The notes under the pieces are model-generated. The model was not told the DNA's origin. It did no database searches and worked only from the letters and a program-made list of their open reading frames with translations. From NCBI GenBank assembly GCA_965117035.1, contig OZ220748.1, positions 3,162,001 through 3,226,000 of the forward strand: a stretch of 64,000 nt of DNA, in the 5' to 3' direction. The stretch is from CAZENU01 sp965117035. GTDB lineage: Bacteria; Chloroflexota; Dehalococcoidia; Lucifugimonadales; CAZENU01. The position numbers were made by a program, and so were the translations under genes. Every line of letters starts with the position of its first letter. Position 1 is the stretch's first letter. This document shows, one piece after another, positions 1 through 9,056 of the stretch.

Positions 1-1348
1 CGCCGTCGCTGCCGCGATGGCCCAGGTTCGGCGCCTGCCCCGCGGCGTGGAGGTCGCTGCCGTCGGCCTGTCCGGGCAGATGCACAGCTCGGTCTTCCTG
101 GACGACGCGTTCGAGGTCATCCGTCCGGCGCTGCTGTGGGCCGACACGCGGACGACCGCGGAATGCCGGGAGATCACCGAGACCCTGGGGATGGACGGCC
201 TTCACCGGACGGTCACCAACCGGGCGCTGGAAGGCTTCACCGCGCCCAAGGTGCTCTGGATTCGCCGCCACGAGCCCGGAAGCTACGAGCGGCTGCGCCA
301 CCTGCTCCTCCCGAAGGACTATATCCGGTACAGGATGACCGGCGAGCTCGCGACCGAGCCCTCGGACGCCGCTGGCACGCTCCTGTACGACGTGCGCGAA
401 CGCCGCTGGTCGTCCGATGTCCTGGATGCCCTCGACCTCGACGGGGCCATTCTGCCCGAGGTAGTCGGCTCGGCCGACGTGTCCGGCCGAGTGACTGCCG
501 TCGCCGCCGACGCGCTCGGCCTGCAGGCGAGACTTCCGGTCGTTGGCGGCGGGGCCGACAACGCGGCCGGCGCGATCGGCAGCGGGGTCGTGGGGCAGGG
601 GACGGTGCAGTCGAGCATCGGCACTTCGGGGACGATGCTCATGCCAACCGCGAGCCCACTGGTCGACTCCGAAATGCGCCTGCACACCTTCAACCACTGC
701 GCCCCGGACGCCTGGTACCTGATGGGCGTCATACTGTCGGCTGGCAACGCGATGCGATGGCTGCGCGACGTCGTGTCGCCGGGCGGCTCGTACGACACGT
801 TGACGGCCGAGGCCGCGGCGGTCCCGCCGGGCTCCGATGGCCTCTGCTTCCTGCCGTATCTCACCGGCGAGCGCACGCCGCACAACGACTCGGCGGCCCG
901 CGGCGTCTTCTTCGGGCTGCACCTGGGCCACACGAGGGCTCACCTGGTGCGCGCCGTGATGGAGGGCGTCTGCTTCGCGCTCCGCGACTCGCTCGAGCTG
1001 ATGCGTCCCTTCGCGGACGACGACGTCCAGATCAGGGCTATCGGCGGCGGGGCCAGAAGCGCCCTCTGGCGGCAGATGCAGGCGGACGTATTCGGTGCGC
1101 CGGTCGCTGGCATGGGCGAAGGCGGCAGGCCCGCCTACGGCGCCGCGGCGCTGGCGGCCGTCGGCGCGGGAATCTTCGGCGCCATCACGGAGGCCATCGA
1201 CGCCTGGGTCGCCACCGAGCCCGTCTCGGACCCGGCCCCGGCCCGCGTGCGAGCGTACGACGAGCTCTACCAGGAGTGGCGCGAGCTGTATCCGAGTCTC
1301 GAGGCGCGCTTCGCCTCCGCTTCCGCCCTGGCCGGGCGCTTGGGCTGA
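1..1348 (+). CDS. xylB: Xylulokinase (FGGY carbohydrate kinase), 5' end outside window
   Basis: This enzyme should phosphorylate D-xylulose with ATP to feed the pentose phosphate pathway in the cytoplasm. The frame is open from base 2, so the protein starts upstream; the N-terminal actin-like segment with the first phosphate loop (about 75 residues in E. coli XylB) is missing here. What is visible follows E. coli XylB closely: GQMH near base 75, LLPKDY near 310, the GGGADNAAGA segment whose Asp codon is at 557 (the expected catalytic base), GERTPHN near 868, and GGGARS near 1048. Length and order of motifs fit the family. The gene ends TGA and abuts a convergent gene. A related FGGY kinase (for example for another pentulose) is possible, but the GQMH and LLPKDY signatures favour xylulose. 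Confidence 0.9.
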   Translation, partial: AVAAAMAQVRRLPRGVEVAAVGLSGQMHSSVFLDDAFEVIRPALLWADTRTTAECREITETLGMDGLHRTVTNRALEGFTAPKVLWIRRHEPGSYERLRHLLLPKDYIRYRMTGELATEPSDAAGTLLYDVRERRWSSDVLDALDLDGAILPEVVGSADVSGRVTAVAADALGLQARLPVVGGGADNAAGAIGSGVVGQGTVQSSIGTSGTMLMPTASPLVDSEMRLHTFNHCAPDAWYLMGVILSAGNAMRWLRDVVSPGGSYDTLTAEAAAVPPGSDGLCFLPYLTGERTPHNDSAARGVFFGLHLGHTRAHLVRAVMEGVCFALRDSLELMRPFADDDVQIRAIGGGARSALWRQMQADVFGAPVAGMGEGGRPAYGAAALAAVGAGIFGAITEAIDAWVATEPVSDPAPARVRAYDELYQEWRELYPSLEARFASASALAGRLG

Positions 1349-1918
1349 CTAGCCCGGGTCGCGCCAGCAGGCGGACCCGTCCGGGACGCCGGTGTGGTTG
1401 CCGGCCTCCAGCGCCTGGAGCGTCTCGTCGCAGCTCAGCCGATCGACGTGGATCACCGCTTCGGTGGCGCGGTCGAAGTACACGAACGTCGGGTCGGAGC
1501 CGCGGTCGCTCTCCGGGAAGAAGACGTACGCGTAGTAGGGGCTGTTCTCGAGCTGCGCCCCGCTGGAGGACAGCCGGAGCTCGCTCATGCCTCCGGTCGG
1601 CACGCCGACGTTCCATCCGTCGCCGCCGTCCCACCTGTCGAGGTACAGCACCGTCCACGGCGGGGTGGGCTTGTTCATCCGGTCGAGCACCTCGCGCTCC
1701 GTCATGCCGACCTCTACGATCTCCGCGGCGCCCAAGTTGTCGCCGATCCCGTCCGTGATGTAGGGGTCGTCGCAGAACAGGGGACTAATCGCGATAAGGG
1801 TCGTGAACAACAGGAATGTAAGGCAGCCCGCCGCCGCTCTCTTGAGCCTGCGCGTGGACTGCTCGTCCTGGGGACTCTCGCGTGCGCCTCTGAGGGAGTC
1901 GCGTTGCCTGCCGGCCAT
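1349..1918 (-). CDS. Hypothetical protein with one N-terminal membrane segment
   Basis: The product is 189 residues with a charged N-terminus, one hydrophobic segment at about residues 28-47 that ends near a Cys, and a soluble remainder, so it is probably anchored facing outward. A short stretch near residue 70 (GMTEREVLDRMNKP) resembles the 'GMT..qV...lG.P' motif of BamE/SmpA-like small lipoproteins, but the resemblance is too short to assign the family. Its stop codon directly abuts the xylulokinase stop on the other strand. The ATG at 1918 is the only clear start. The function is unknown. Confidence 0.6.
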   Translation of the reverse strand: MAGRQRDSLRGARESPQDEQSTRRLKRAAAGCLTFLLFTTLIAISPLFCDDPYITDGIGDNLGAAEIVEVGMTEREVLDRMNKPTPPWTVLYLDRWDGGDGWNVGVPTGGMSELRLSSSGAQLENSPYYAYVFFPESDRGSDPTFVYFDRATEAVIHVDRLSCDETLQALEAGNHTGVPDGSACWRDPG

Positions 1919-2039
1919 TCCCGCTCCGATCGTGGGGTGCGTCCAAAGGATATAACGAGCGGCACGGCGCGAACAAACGCGCCTGGGGCTGGCCGTGGCC
2001 GAATCCGGGCATCCGGGGACGGCGTGTTATGCTGCCTCA

Positions 2040-3332
2040 ATGGAGGGACGCGCGACCCTGGAGCCGGAGCGAGCACGGACGCGGGCGCGGTGGCGCAGGC
2101 CGGTCCTGTGGGCGCTGCTCGTCGCGGTCGTGCTCGTGATGGCCGGCATCGACTCGCCCCGCCGGTTCCCCGCCGCGACCGTCGGCAATCCGTACACCTT
2201 TTCGATCTTCTGGTGGGAGGTGGCAAACGTCCCGGACAAGTGGACGAACCTCCTCAGGGAGGCGTTCTTCGGCCGGCCCACGAGGGACCAGCGCCTTGCC
2301 GATCTCGAGGAATACCTCGAGGCCGCGCAGCTTGCCCGCAAGGAGGAGAGGCGCCAGGACGGGCTGCTCGTGAGGAGCGTCGGCGACTCCAGCAGCGTCA
2401 AGGAGCTGGAGCGGTCGCGCGAGTACCTGGAAGAGCTCCTGGAAACGAAGAGCAGGCTGCGCCCCTCGGCGGAGGAGGCCGTGGAGGCGGAGCTGGACCG
2501 GGTCGTAAAGGACGAGGGCCTCGCCTGGCGCGGCATCACCTTCCCCCCGGTGGACTTCCGGTTCGAACAGCCTCCGACGCTGCTGGTGACGTCGAGACGC
2601 GACCGGCTGCAGGTGCTGGAGGCCGTGCTGCTCGAGCCCGATATGGACGTCCTGCTGCGCGACGAGCTGGAGACGAGACTGCTGGAGGAGTACAACGTCG
2701 CGGCGCTCGTCGACAATCTCGCGGGACTCGCGACCTATCCGCTGCTGGTCTCCGACCTGTACCCGCTGCGGGCGCTGCTTCGGGTCGCCGCCCACGAGTG
2801 GCTGCACGCCTACTTCCTGTTCCGGCCGCTGGGACGCAACATCTACAGCTCGGAGACGATGTTCTCGCTCAACGAGACGATCGCCGACGTGGCCGGACGG
2901 GAGCTTGGCGACGCCGCGTTCGCGCGCATGGGCGGCGACCTGGACGAGAACGCGAGCCGCTACCTGGCCCCGGAGGAGCGGGACCCCGTGTTCACCAGGG
3001 AGATGCGCACGACGCGCGAAAGGGTCGAGGAGCTCCTGGAAGCGGGCGAGGTGCAGGAGGCGGAGGAGTACATGAAGCGGCGGTGGTGGGACTTCAGGCT
3101 CGGCGGCTACGGGCTCCGCAAGCTGAACCAGGCCTACTTCGCGTTCCGCGGCCGCTATGCGGAGGGCCCGGCGTCGATCAGCCCCATCGGCAGGGAGGTG
3201 AACGAGATGAGGGGCTACCACGATGACGTGGGCTCGTTTATCAAGACGGTGGAGAAGGCGTCGAGCTACCGGGAATTCCTCGACGAGCTGGAGCGATTCC
3301 GGGCGCTGGCGGCGGCGGAGCGGGACGGGTAG
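2040..3332 (+). CDS. Predicted membrane-anchored zinc metalloprotease (gluzincin type)
   Basis: The product is 430 residues from the ATG at 2040; a GTG at 1995 would add 15 residues with no better ribosome binding site. A basic N-terminus is followed by one membrane segment (about residues 22-40), then a helical, charged domain and a catalytic-looking segment. HEWLH at residues 252-256 fits HExxH, and NETIADVAGRE supplies a Glu at 279, the spacing and setting expected of the third zinc ligand in gluzincins. The rest is rich in Glu, Arg and Leu and likely coiled-coil (about 65-150). The substrate is unknown. It sits alone upstream of the aldolase gene with a 24-base gap, so it may be co-transcribed with it. 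No named peptidase family is recognised with certainty; a 'putative aminopeptidase' family is possible. Confidence 0.7.
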   Translation: MEGRATLEPERARTRARWRRPVLWALLVAVVLVMAGIDSPRRFPAATVGNPYTFSIFWWEVANVPDKWTNLLREAFFGRPTRDQRLADLEEYLEAAQLARKEERRQDGLLVRSVGDSSSVKELERSREYLEELLETKSRLRPSAEEAVEAELDRVVKDEGLAWRGITFPPVDFRFEQPPTLLVTSRRDRLQVLEAVLLEPDMDVLLRDELETRLLEEYNVAALVDNLAGLATYPLLVSDLYPLRALLRVAAHEWLHAYFLFRPLGRNIYSSETMFSLNETIADVAGRELGDAAFARMGGDLDENASRYLAPEERDPVFTREMRTTRERVEELLEAGEVQEAEEYMKRRWWDFRLGGYGLRKLNQAYFAFRGRYAEGPASISPIGREVNEMRGYHDDVGSFIKTVEKASSYREFLDELERFRALAAAERDG

Positions 3333-3356
3333 CACACGGCAACGGAGGATGCGGCG

Positions 3357-4124
3357 ATGATGACCAACCACGTTCGGCGGCGCCTCGCCGCGGGGGAGCC
3401 GACCATAGGAGCGTTCCTGGGCCTCGGCAGCCCCGGTGTCGCTGGCCTCATGGCCAACGCCGGCTTCGACTGGCTCGTGATAGAGACGGAGCACAACGCG
3501 CTCGACTCGGCGGAGATCGAGCACATGCTCATGGCGATGGCCGGCACCGACGCGGTGCCGATCGTTCGCGTGCCTTCGTCGGACCGCGTCCACATCCAGC
3601 GGGCGCTGGACATGGGCGCGCTGGGCGTGCTGGCGCCGCTGGTGAGCTCGGCGGACGAGGCGAGGGCGGTGGTCGACGCGACCCGGTTCCCGCCGGAGGG
3701 CTCGCGCAGCTTCGGGCCGCTCCGCGCCAGCCGCTACAGCTTCGACAACGACGACTACCTCGAACGCGCCAACGACAATATCCTGGTCGCGCTGATAGTC
3801 GAGACGACGGGCGCGCTCGACGAGCTGGAGGATATCGCCGCGGTTCCCGGCGTCGACGCGCTGACTATCGGCCCGTTCGACATGTCGCTGGCCCTGGGGC
3901 TCGACCCGCGCAAGCTGCCCCTCCCGGAGATCGACGACGTGATGAGCCGCATGCTCGAGGCGGGGCGCAGGCACGGCGTCGCCATCGGCGCCTCGCCCAC
4001 CGCGGGCGACGGGATCCGCGAGCTGCTCGAGGCAGGTGTGACGTTCGTCAACTGCGGCTCGGACTACGGCCTGCTCGCCGCGGCGTCCAGGGCGGGCCTG
4101 GCGGAGTTCCGCGGTCTGACCTGA
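3357..4124 (+). CDS. HpcH/HpaI family aldolase (class II pyruvate aldolase)
   Basis: The 255-residue product has the usual length of 4-hydroxy-2-oxoheptanedioate / 2-keto-3-deoxy-L-rhamnonate aldolases, which split 2-oxo-hydroxy acids to pyruvate and an aldehyde with a divalent metal. Family signatures are visible in order: a metal-binding 'E.EHN' stretch near residue 44, GALGVLAPLVSSADEAR near 88, the metal-ligand region VETTGALDELEDI near 145, and GPFDMSLALG near 170. Start choice: two adjacent ATG codons (3357, 3360) follow GGAGG at about 3346. Exact substrate cannot be read from sequence; 2-keto-3-deoxy sugar acid or homoprotocatechuate degradation are the usual roles. It probably forms a cytoplasmic hexamer, as known for the family. 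Confidence 0.85.
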   Translation: MMTNHVRRRLAAGEPTIGAFLGLGSPGVAGLMANAGFDWLVIETEHNALDSAEIEHMLMAMAGTDAVPIVRVPSSDRVHIQRALDMGALGVLAPLVSSADEARAVVDATRFPPEGSRSFGPLRASRYSFDNDDYLERANDNILVALIVETTGALDELEDIAAVPGVDALTIGPFDMSLALGLDPRKLPLPEIDDVMSRMLEAGRRHGVAIGASPTAGDGIRELLEAGVTFVNCGSDYGLLAAASRAGLAEFRGLT

Positions 4125-4276
4125 GCGCCCGATGGCCTGTCGTGCTGGCGGATGCGGCCCGGCACTCGAATACGACGTGCATAGGTATCTGGACAAAGAC
4201 GGGGTGGTTGATGCACTCTGTCGACGGGGTTCCGTGACGAGTCATTGACGACCGCGAGGACACTGCGGGGTCCGGG

Positions 4277-5413
4277 ATGTCCGAGAGCTATGACAGCAAC
4301 TTCCGGTTCTACGACAACCGCGAGAAGTACCTGCTGTTCGTCAGCACCTGCAGCGAAAAGCAGGTAATCGCCGAGCGCGTCGCCCTGGACATCAGGGGGC
4401 TGCGTCCGGTGCCGCCGGCGCTGCGCGTCTTCGACGCCGGCATGGGCGATGGGACCGTTCTCACGCGTCTCATGAGAGACCTCCATCGCCAGCACCCCAC
4501 GGTCCCCTTTCTCATCGTCGGGAAGGAGATCAGCCAGGAGGATGTTCGGATCGGCCTGGAGAAGATGGCCGACAGGTTCTACGAGCATCCGCTGACCGTC
4601 CTGGTGCTGACCAACATGCTCTACACGGAAGCGCCCTGGCTCCACCCCGGGTCGAAAGCGATGCGGGCGCGACTCAACTGGCTGGAGGCGCCTCTCGAAG
4701 GTGGCACGGCGTTCGAGTTCGACGAGCAGATCAGGGGCCTGGAGCCGCTTGTCCAGGAATGGTGGAGGACGACCCCAAGCGAGCGCACGGGCAATCCTCG
4801 CTATAGCGCTCCCTCGGTGCTGGTGCTGTTTCGCAAGGACCACGCGTGGCCGCTGGCGCCGGTCATTCCGCGGCGGGGTGCTCCCGGCCTCGAATACGAC
4901 GTGATCGTCGCCGCCCAGCCGTTCAGGGCGAGGCTGCCGGCGAAGGCGAAAGTCAGGAGCGTGCTTGCTCCCCTGGCGCGCTCGCTGGCCCCCGGCGGCG
5001 TCATGGTCGTCATCCAGTCGACGGGAAAGGACCCCGGCATGGAGATAGTCCGCGGTATCTGGCCGGGCGAGAACCCCTTTCTCACGCCTCGCCAGGAGCT
5101 GCTCAGAGAGCTTAGCTCGCAGCTGGGAGACAGCCATCCTGAGCTCCGGTTCCTGAGCTATCCCGATTCCCGGGCGCAATTCCGCTATGACCTGCGGCTG
5201 CCGCCATCCGAGCTGGAGACCAGCATCAGCACGTCGACGGTGCTCGCGGCCTGGAACGCCGCGACGTACGTCGCCCAGATAGAGGACGAACGTCTCAGGC
5301 CGGCGATGAGCCGGGGAGACTACATCGACGTGACCTCGGAGGTCCTGGCGAAGAACCAGGGGCTATGGTTCGTCGACGAGTCCTTCAACGTCGCCAGGGT
5401 GGGCAGGGGCTAG
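4277..5413 (+). CDS. SAM-dependent methyltransferase-like protein
   Basis: The 378-residue product contains a glycine-rich motif near residue 52 (VFDAGMGDGTVLTRLM) that fits motif I of class I methyltransferases, which binds S-adenosylmethionine. Later segments fit a Rossmann fold: YDVIVAAQPF near 207 for motif II/III and LAPGGVMVVIQSTG near 238 for the post-III strand. A long insertion (about 100-200) separates motif I from the rest, so this is not a minimal methyltransferase. The N-terminus (YDSNFRFYDNREKYLLFV) and conserved-looking C-terminus suggest a specialised family that I do not recognise. It stands alone between the aldolase gene and a convergent replication operon. Substrate unknown. 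Confidence 0.65.
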   Translation: MSESYDSNFRFYDNREKYLLFVSTCSEKQVIAERVALDIRGLRPVPPALRVFDAGMGDGTVLTRLMRDLHRQHPTVPFLIVGKEISQEDVRIGLEKMADRFYEHPLTVLVLTNMLYTEAPWLHPGSKAMRARLNWLEAPLEGGTAFEFDEQIRGLEPLVQEWWRTTPSERTGNPRYSAPSVLVLFRKDHAWPLAPVIPRRGAPGLEYDVIVAAQPFRARLPAKAKVRSVLAPLARSLAPGGVMVVIQSTGKDPGMEIVRGIWPGENPFLTPRQELLRELSSQLGDSHPELRFLSYPDSRAQFRYDLRLPPSELETSISTSTVLAAWNAATYVAQIEDERLRPAMSRGDYIDVTSEVLAKNQGLWFVDESFNVARVGRG

Positions 5414-5488
5414 CCCTGCCGGCCTCGATGGAAGGGAGTCGCGTCCGAGTGGCCAGGGAGCCTCGGGCATCGCGGTCACGCTGGGACG

Positions 5489-6931
5489 CTAGTCGGCCTT
5501 CCTGCGGCGCGGGGCGCGCCTCGACCCCTGTGGCCGCCGCCGCTTGTTGCGGTAGTCCGGCGCGTCGACGGGCACGAGCTGCGATATGTCGCCGTCCTGC
5601 ACGCGCGACGTGATCGGGTCCAGGTCGTCCCTGAAGTCCATCATGCTTGTGATGACGGTTGGCAGCCGGGCGTTGTGCCTGTGGACGACTATCTGGTAAA
5701 GCTTCTCGGCCGCCCAGGTGCTGCCGCTCGACGAGCTGCCGCGCTCCTTGCCGAGGTCGTCGAGGATCAGCAGGGGCGCTCCCTTGATCTCCTCGAATAC
5801 GCGGTCGTAGGTGACGGGGCTGTCCGGGTTGAACGTGTACCTGAGGTAGTCCATCAGCTCCGGCACGAACCAGAACACCGCCGGCCTGCCGGCCGCCATC
5901 TGGGCCACGGCGATCGCGACGGCTAGGTGTGTCTTGCCCACTCCCGTGGGGCCGCTGAGCGTAAGCCATCCGTCGGGGTTGTCCGCGAAGGTCCTGGCAG
6001 CCGTGTAGGCCGCCTCGAGGCTCGTCCTCTGGATGGCCGTGGGATTGTTTCCCCTGACGTCGAATTTCTCGAAGGTCATGAGCTCGAGCAGCCGCGGCTC
6101 CACGCGTCCTTCCTTGACCGACGCCTCGGGCGCCCAGCGCCGGACCTGCAGGACGCGCGAGAAGCCGGGCGTCCGGAGCCTGCTCAGGATGTAGGGGTCG
6201 ACGTTGTCGAGGCTGCCCGAGACGGTCACCACGGTCGGAAGCTCGGCGCTGAAGCGGCGGTTGACGAGCTGGCGCAGCTTCTCCTCCGCCCAGGCGGTGC
6301 TGCTGTGGCTCCCGAGCCCGTCGAGCACGAGGAGGGGAGTGTTGCGGACCTGCTCGAACAGGTCGCTGTACGACATCTCGCTGGAGGGGCCGAACGTGGA
6401 CCGCAGGTGGTCGAGCAGGTCGGGCACGTCCGCGAAGAAGACGACCTGGCCGTTCAGGATGCGGTGCGTCGCGATGGCGGCGGCGAGATGGGTCTTGCCG
6501 GAGCCGTTCGGGCCGGTGAAGACGAGCCAGCCGCTCGGGCTGTCCGCGTACTCCCGGGCTGCCCGCTCGGCGCCGCGAAACATCGCCTGGCTGTCCGGGT
6601 CGGCGGCGAGTCCTTCGGGCGACAGGTTGTCGAAGCCGAAGCGCGCGAGGTGACCGAGGTTGCTGTAGCGGAGCAGCCGCTCGGTCTGCTCCTGCTCGAT
6701 CTCGCTCTCGCGGCACTCGCACGCGACGACCTGGCCGAAGGCCGGGTCCCCCACGGGGACGTCGAGGGTAACCAGCCCCCGCCCGTTGCACCTCGGGCAC
6801 GAGTCCGATTCCCGGCCCGCGCCGTCGGCGTCCGGGCCGAGGCCGCCGCCGGGAATGCTATCGGCGCCCGGAGCGCCTTCGGAAATACTCCTGGTACCCA
6901 GTCGTTTGAGAATGTCTCCCAGGTTCTCCAT
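5489..6931 (-). CDS. Tandem AAA+ ATPase related to DnaC/IstB helicase loaders
   Basis: The product is 480 residues from the ATG at 6931; a longer frame to 7027 runs into the upstream gene. Order of parts: a short acidic N-terminus, a likely zinc site with CxxC at 45-48 and CEC at 71-73 (as in primosomal DnaI/DnaC relatives), then two complete AAA+ modules. Module 1 has Walker A GPNGSGKTH at 140-148 and Walker B ending LDGLG with D204 followed by Gly205 where an acidic residue is expected. Module 2 has Walker A GPTGVGKTH at 327-335 and canonical LDDLG at 391-392. The C-terminus is strongly basic. It lies in the minus-strand run rplI-dnaB-dnaD-like-loader and overlaps the dnaD-like gene by 74 bases, so a role in loading DnaB is the natural inference. 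Most family members have only one AAA+ module. Confidence 0.85.
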   Translation of the reverse strand: MENLGDILKRLGTRSISEGAPGADSIPGGGLGPDADGAGRESDSCPRCNGRGLVTLDVPVGDPAFGQVVACECRESEIEQEQTERLLRYSNLGHLARFGFDNLSPEGLAADPDSQAMFRGAERAAREYADSPSGWLVFTGPNGSGKTHLAAAIATHRILNGQVVFFADVPDLLDHLRSTFGPSSEMSYSDLFEQVRNTPLLVLDGLGSHSSTAWAEEKLRQLVNRRFSAELPTVVTVSGSLDNVDPYILSRLRTPGFSRVLQVRRWAPEASVKEGRVEPRLLELMTFEKFDVRGNNPTAIQRTSLEAAYTAARTFADNPDGWLTLSGPTGVGKTHLAVAIAVAQMAAGRPAVFWFVPELMDYLRYTFNPDSPVTYDRVFEEIKGAPLLILDDLGKERGSSSSGSTWAAEKLYQIVVHRHNARLPTVITSMMDFRDDLDPITSRVQDGDISQLVPVDAPDYRNKRRRPQGSRRAPRRRKAD

Positions 6932-7538
6932 CGCGCCTGCCCTCTCGTTCCCACCGTTCCAGGATCGCGGAGACGTACCGCCAGCTCCGCCGGTTCGCTC
7001 GCACCGCCTCCCTGACCGCGTCCTCAATCCACTGCCGGGGGTACCGCTCCTCAGCCTCTCTCAGCTCCTCGGCGATCATCGGGCTCAGCATCCCGATGTT
7101 GTCCTCGTAAAGGCCGTAGATGTTGGGTCGCTCCGCCACGCCCCCCCACGGCGTGGTCCCGTTGTCGGCGGCCGGACTATCGTCCGACTCGGCCTCCACG
7201 GCACTCCTGCCCGCTTCCGTGTTCAGTGTATAGCGCTCCGACCCCGGGGGGCCTCCGCTCGCCAGCACTGTGCCACGTCGGACCGCCAGGCGCAGACCCC
7301 TCAGGACCTCCGCCTCGGCGTCTCCCTCGGCGGAGGAGGCCTGCAGCAGGGGCCGGTCGGCCATCAGCTCGCCATGGGAGACCCAGCGCGGGTTGCCCTT
7401 TTTCCGGTTCAGCAGCCAGACCAGCCGGAGCGTGCAGCGAAGCTCGGCGATATCGTCGATCTGCTCCAGCAGCTCGCCGAACAGGGGGTTCGGCACCGGG
7501 GTGGAGCGCACGCCGCGCGGAAAGCCTGAGTAGGCCAC
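6858..7538 (-). CDS. DnaD-domain replication initiation protein
   Basis: The 226-residue product starts at GTG 7538, directly after the dnaB stop (TAG then GTG), so the two are translationally linked. The N-terminal half (about 10-110) looks like the winged-helix region of DnaD-type proteins. The C-terminal half contains the DnaD/DnaB2 pattern: YGLYEDNIGMLSP near 141, a following IAEELREAEE helix, and WRYVSAILERWEREG near 186, the classical 'Y...IL..W' ending. In Firmicutes, DnaD helps recruit the helicase loader and DnaB to melted DNA. Its place between dnaB and the loader-like gene supports the same role here. The last 25 residues are basic and polar, and their coding sequence overlaps the downstream gene's start. 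Confidence 0.82.
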   Translation of the reverse strand: MAYSGFPRGVRSTPVPNPLFGELLEQIDDIAELRCTLRLVWLLNRKKGNPRWVSHGELMADRPLLQASSAEGDAEAEVLRGLRLAVRRGTVLASGGPPGSERYTLNTEAGRSAVEAESDDSPAADNGTTPWGGVAERPNIYGLYEDNIGMLSPMIAEELREAEERYPRQWIEDAVREAVRANRRSWRYVSAILERWEREGRRDGEPGRHSQTTGYQEYFRRRSGRR

Positions 7539-8921
7539 CTAAGCGTATTCCCTCGTCCTGGCCGACTGTTCGAGGTTCTCGAACCGCACCACGTCCTTGC
7601 GGAAGTACAGCGGGACCTTGCCCGTCGGCCCGTTGCGGTGCTTGGCGACGTCGATCTCCGCTATGTTCTCCGGGTATGACTCGCTCGGGTTGCGCCGCTC
7701 CCACTCCTCGCGGGAGGTGTACACGTCCTCGCGGTATATGAACGACACGACGTCGGCGTCCTGCTCGATGCTGCCGCTCTCGCGGAGGTCGGACAGGATG
7801 GGCCTGTGGGAGGGCCGCTGCTCCGGCGCGCGACTGAGCTGCGAGCACGCCAGCACGGCGGCGTCCAGGTCGCGGGCGAGGCCCTTGAGCGACCGTGAGA
7901 ACTCGCCCATCTCCTGCACGCGGTTGTCGCTGCGCCGGCCTTCTCCGGACGACATGAGCTGCAGGTAGTCCACGACGACGAGGTCTAGGCCGTGCTCGGC
8001 CTGGAGCCGCCGCGCCTTGCCCCGCATCTCGACGACGCCCTGTATCGGGGTGTCGTCTATGAATATGGGCAGCTCCGAGAGCGTGCCGATAGCGTCGAGC
8101 TCGCGGCGCTGCTCCGCCTCGCTGACGAGGCCGAGACGCAGACGCTGGCCGTCGACGTCGGCCTCGCTCGACAGCAGGCGCAGCGCGATCTGCTCGGCGC
8201 TCATCTCGAGGCTGAAAATGCCGACGCGGGCGCCGTGTCCCGCGGCGTGGCGGGCGGCGTTGAACGCGAGCGTGCTCTTGCCCAGGCTCGGGCGCGCGGC
8301 CAGGATGATCAGGTCGGACCGCTGCAGGCCGTTGCCGAGCAGCCGGTCGAGATCGGTGAAGCCCGTGGGGACCGGCGCCGTCAGCCGGTCGCTGTCGACG
8401 TCGACCGTGGCCGTCTCCTCCATGTGGACGTCGAGGATCTCTCGCAGCGCCTTGAAATCGCGGGACTCCCTGCCGGTGCGCACGCGGAAGAGCAGGTCTT
8501 CGGCCCGCCCGAGCGCCGAGTCGGTGTCGGCGGTGCCCGCGTAGCCGATGGACGCTATCTCTCCCGCCGCGTCTATGAGCTGCCGCATGACGGAGGCCTG
8601 CTGCACGATGCGGCCGTAGTGCTCCACGTGGACGGACGTGGGCACGGCGCGGACCAGGTGACCGAGGTAGGCGGCGCCGCCGGAGTCCTCCAGCCTGTCC
8701 AGCAGGGATAGCTCGTGGGCCACGCTCACCTGGTTGATCGGCTCGCCGCGGTCCGCCAGCGAGAGGCAGGCCTCGTAGCACCAGCGGTTCTTGGCCAGGT
8801 AGAAGTCGGACGCCTTGAGGAACGAGGTGATCTTGTTGAGCGAGTCGCCGTCGATCAGGACGGACCCGACGACCGATTCCTCGGCGTCGGCGTCGTGGGG
8901 GAGTAGTCGGTCAGCGTACAC
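7539..8921 (-). CDS. dnaB: Replicative DNA helicase DnaB
   Basis: DnaB is the hexameric 5'-3' helicase that unwinds DNA at the replication fork. The 460-residue product has normal length. The N-terminal domain begins with the typical PHDADAEESVVGSVL, the linker follows around 150-180, and the RecA-like domain has Walker A ARPSLGKST at 209-217, the IFSLEMSAEQ motif near 238, Walker B VVVDYLQLM near 317, and the DLRESGSIEQDADVV motif near 370. It starts at ATG 8921. The gene lies downstream of rplI, a common bacterial order, and upstream of a dnaD-like gene and a loader-like gene, making a compact helicase-loading operon. No intein is present. Confidence 0.96.
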   Translation of the reverse strand: MYADRLLPHDADAEESVVGSVLIDGDSLNKITSFLKASDFYLAKNRWCYEACLSLADRGEPINQVSVAHELSLLDRLEDSGGAAYLGHLVRAVPTSVHVEHYGRIVQQASVMRQLIDAAGEIASIGYAGTADTDSALGRAEDLLFRVRTGRESRDFKALREILDVHMEETATVDVDSDRLTAPVPTGFTDLDRLLGNGLQRSDLIILAARPSLGKSTLAFNAARHAAGHGARVGIFSLEMSAEQIALRLLSSEADVDGQRLRLGLVSEAEQRRELDAIGTLSELPIFIDDTPIQGVVEMRGKARRLQAEHGLDLVVVDYLQLMSSGEGRRSDNRVQEMGEFSRSLKGLARDLDAAVLACSQLSRAPEQRPSHRPILSDLRESGSIEQDADVVSFIYREDVYTSREEWERRNPSESYPENIAEIDVAKHRNGPTGKVPLYFRKDVVRFENLEQSARTREYA

Positions 8922-9056
8922 GTCCCTGTCCCTCGGATGCGGTGTTTCGGCTCCGCTCCGGTCGACGGGTCAGAGAGTTGGTCGAGGATACGGAGCGGCT
9001 CGTCTCGCGCCGGTCGGGGTCGTCGCGGGTGTGCCCCGGTCGGCTTCGCCGGCGGG

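Noticed and set aside
2037..4196. Open frame of 719 codons on the minus strand opposite the protease and aldolase genes
   Set aside because: It crosses two real genes and has no domain-like segments.
5414..5488. Terminator between the convergent methyltransferase-like and loader genes
   Set aside because: The gap has no stem with a T-run that could be supported.
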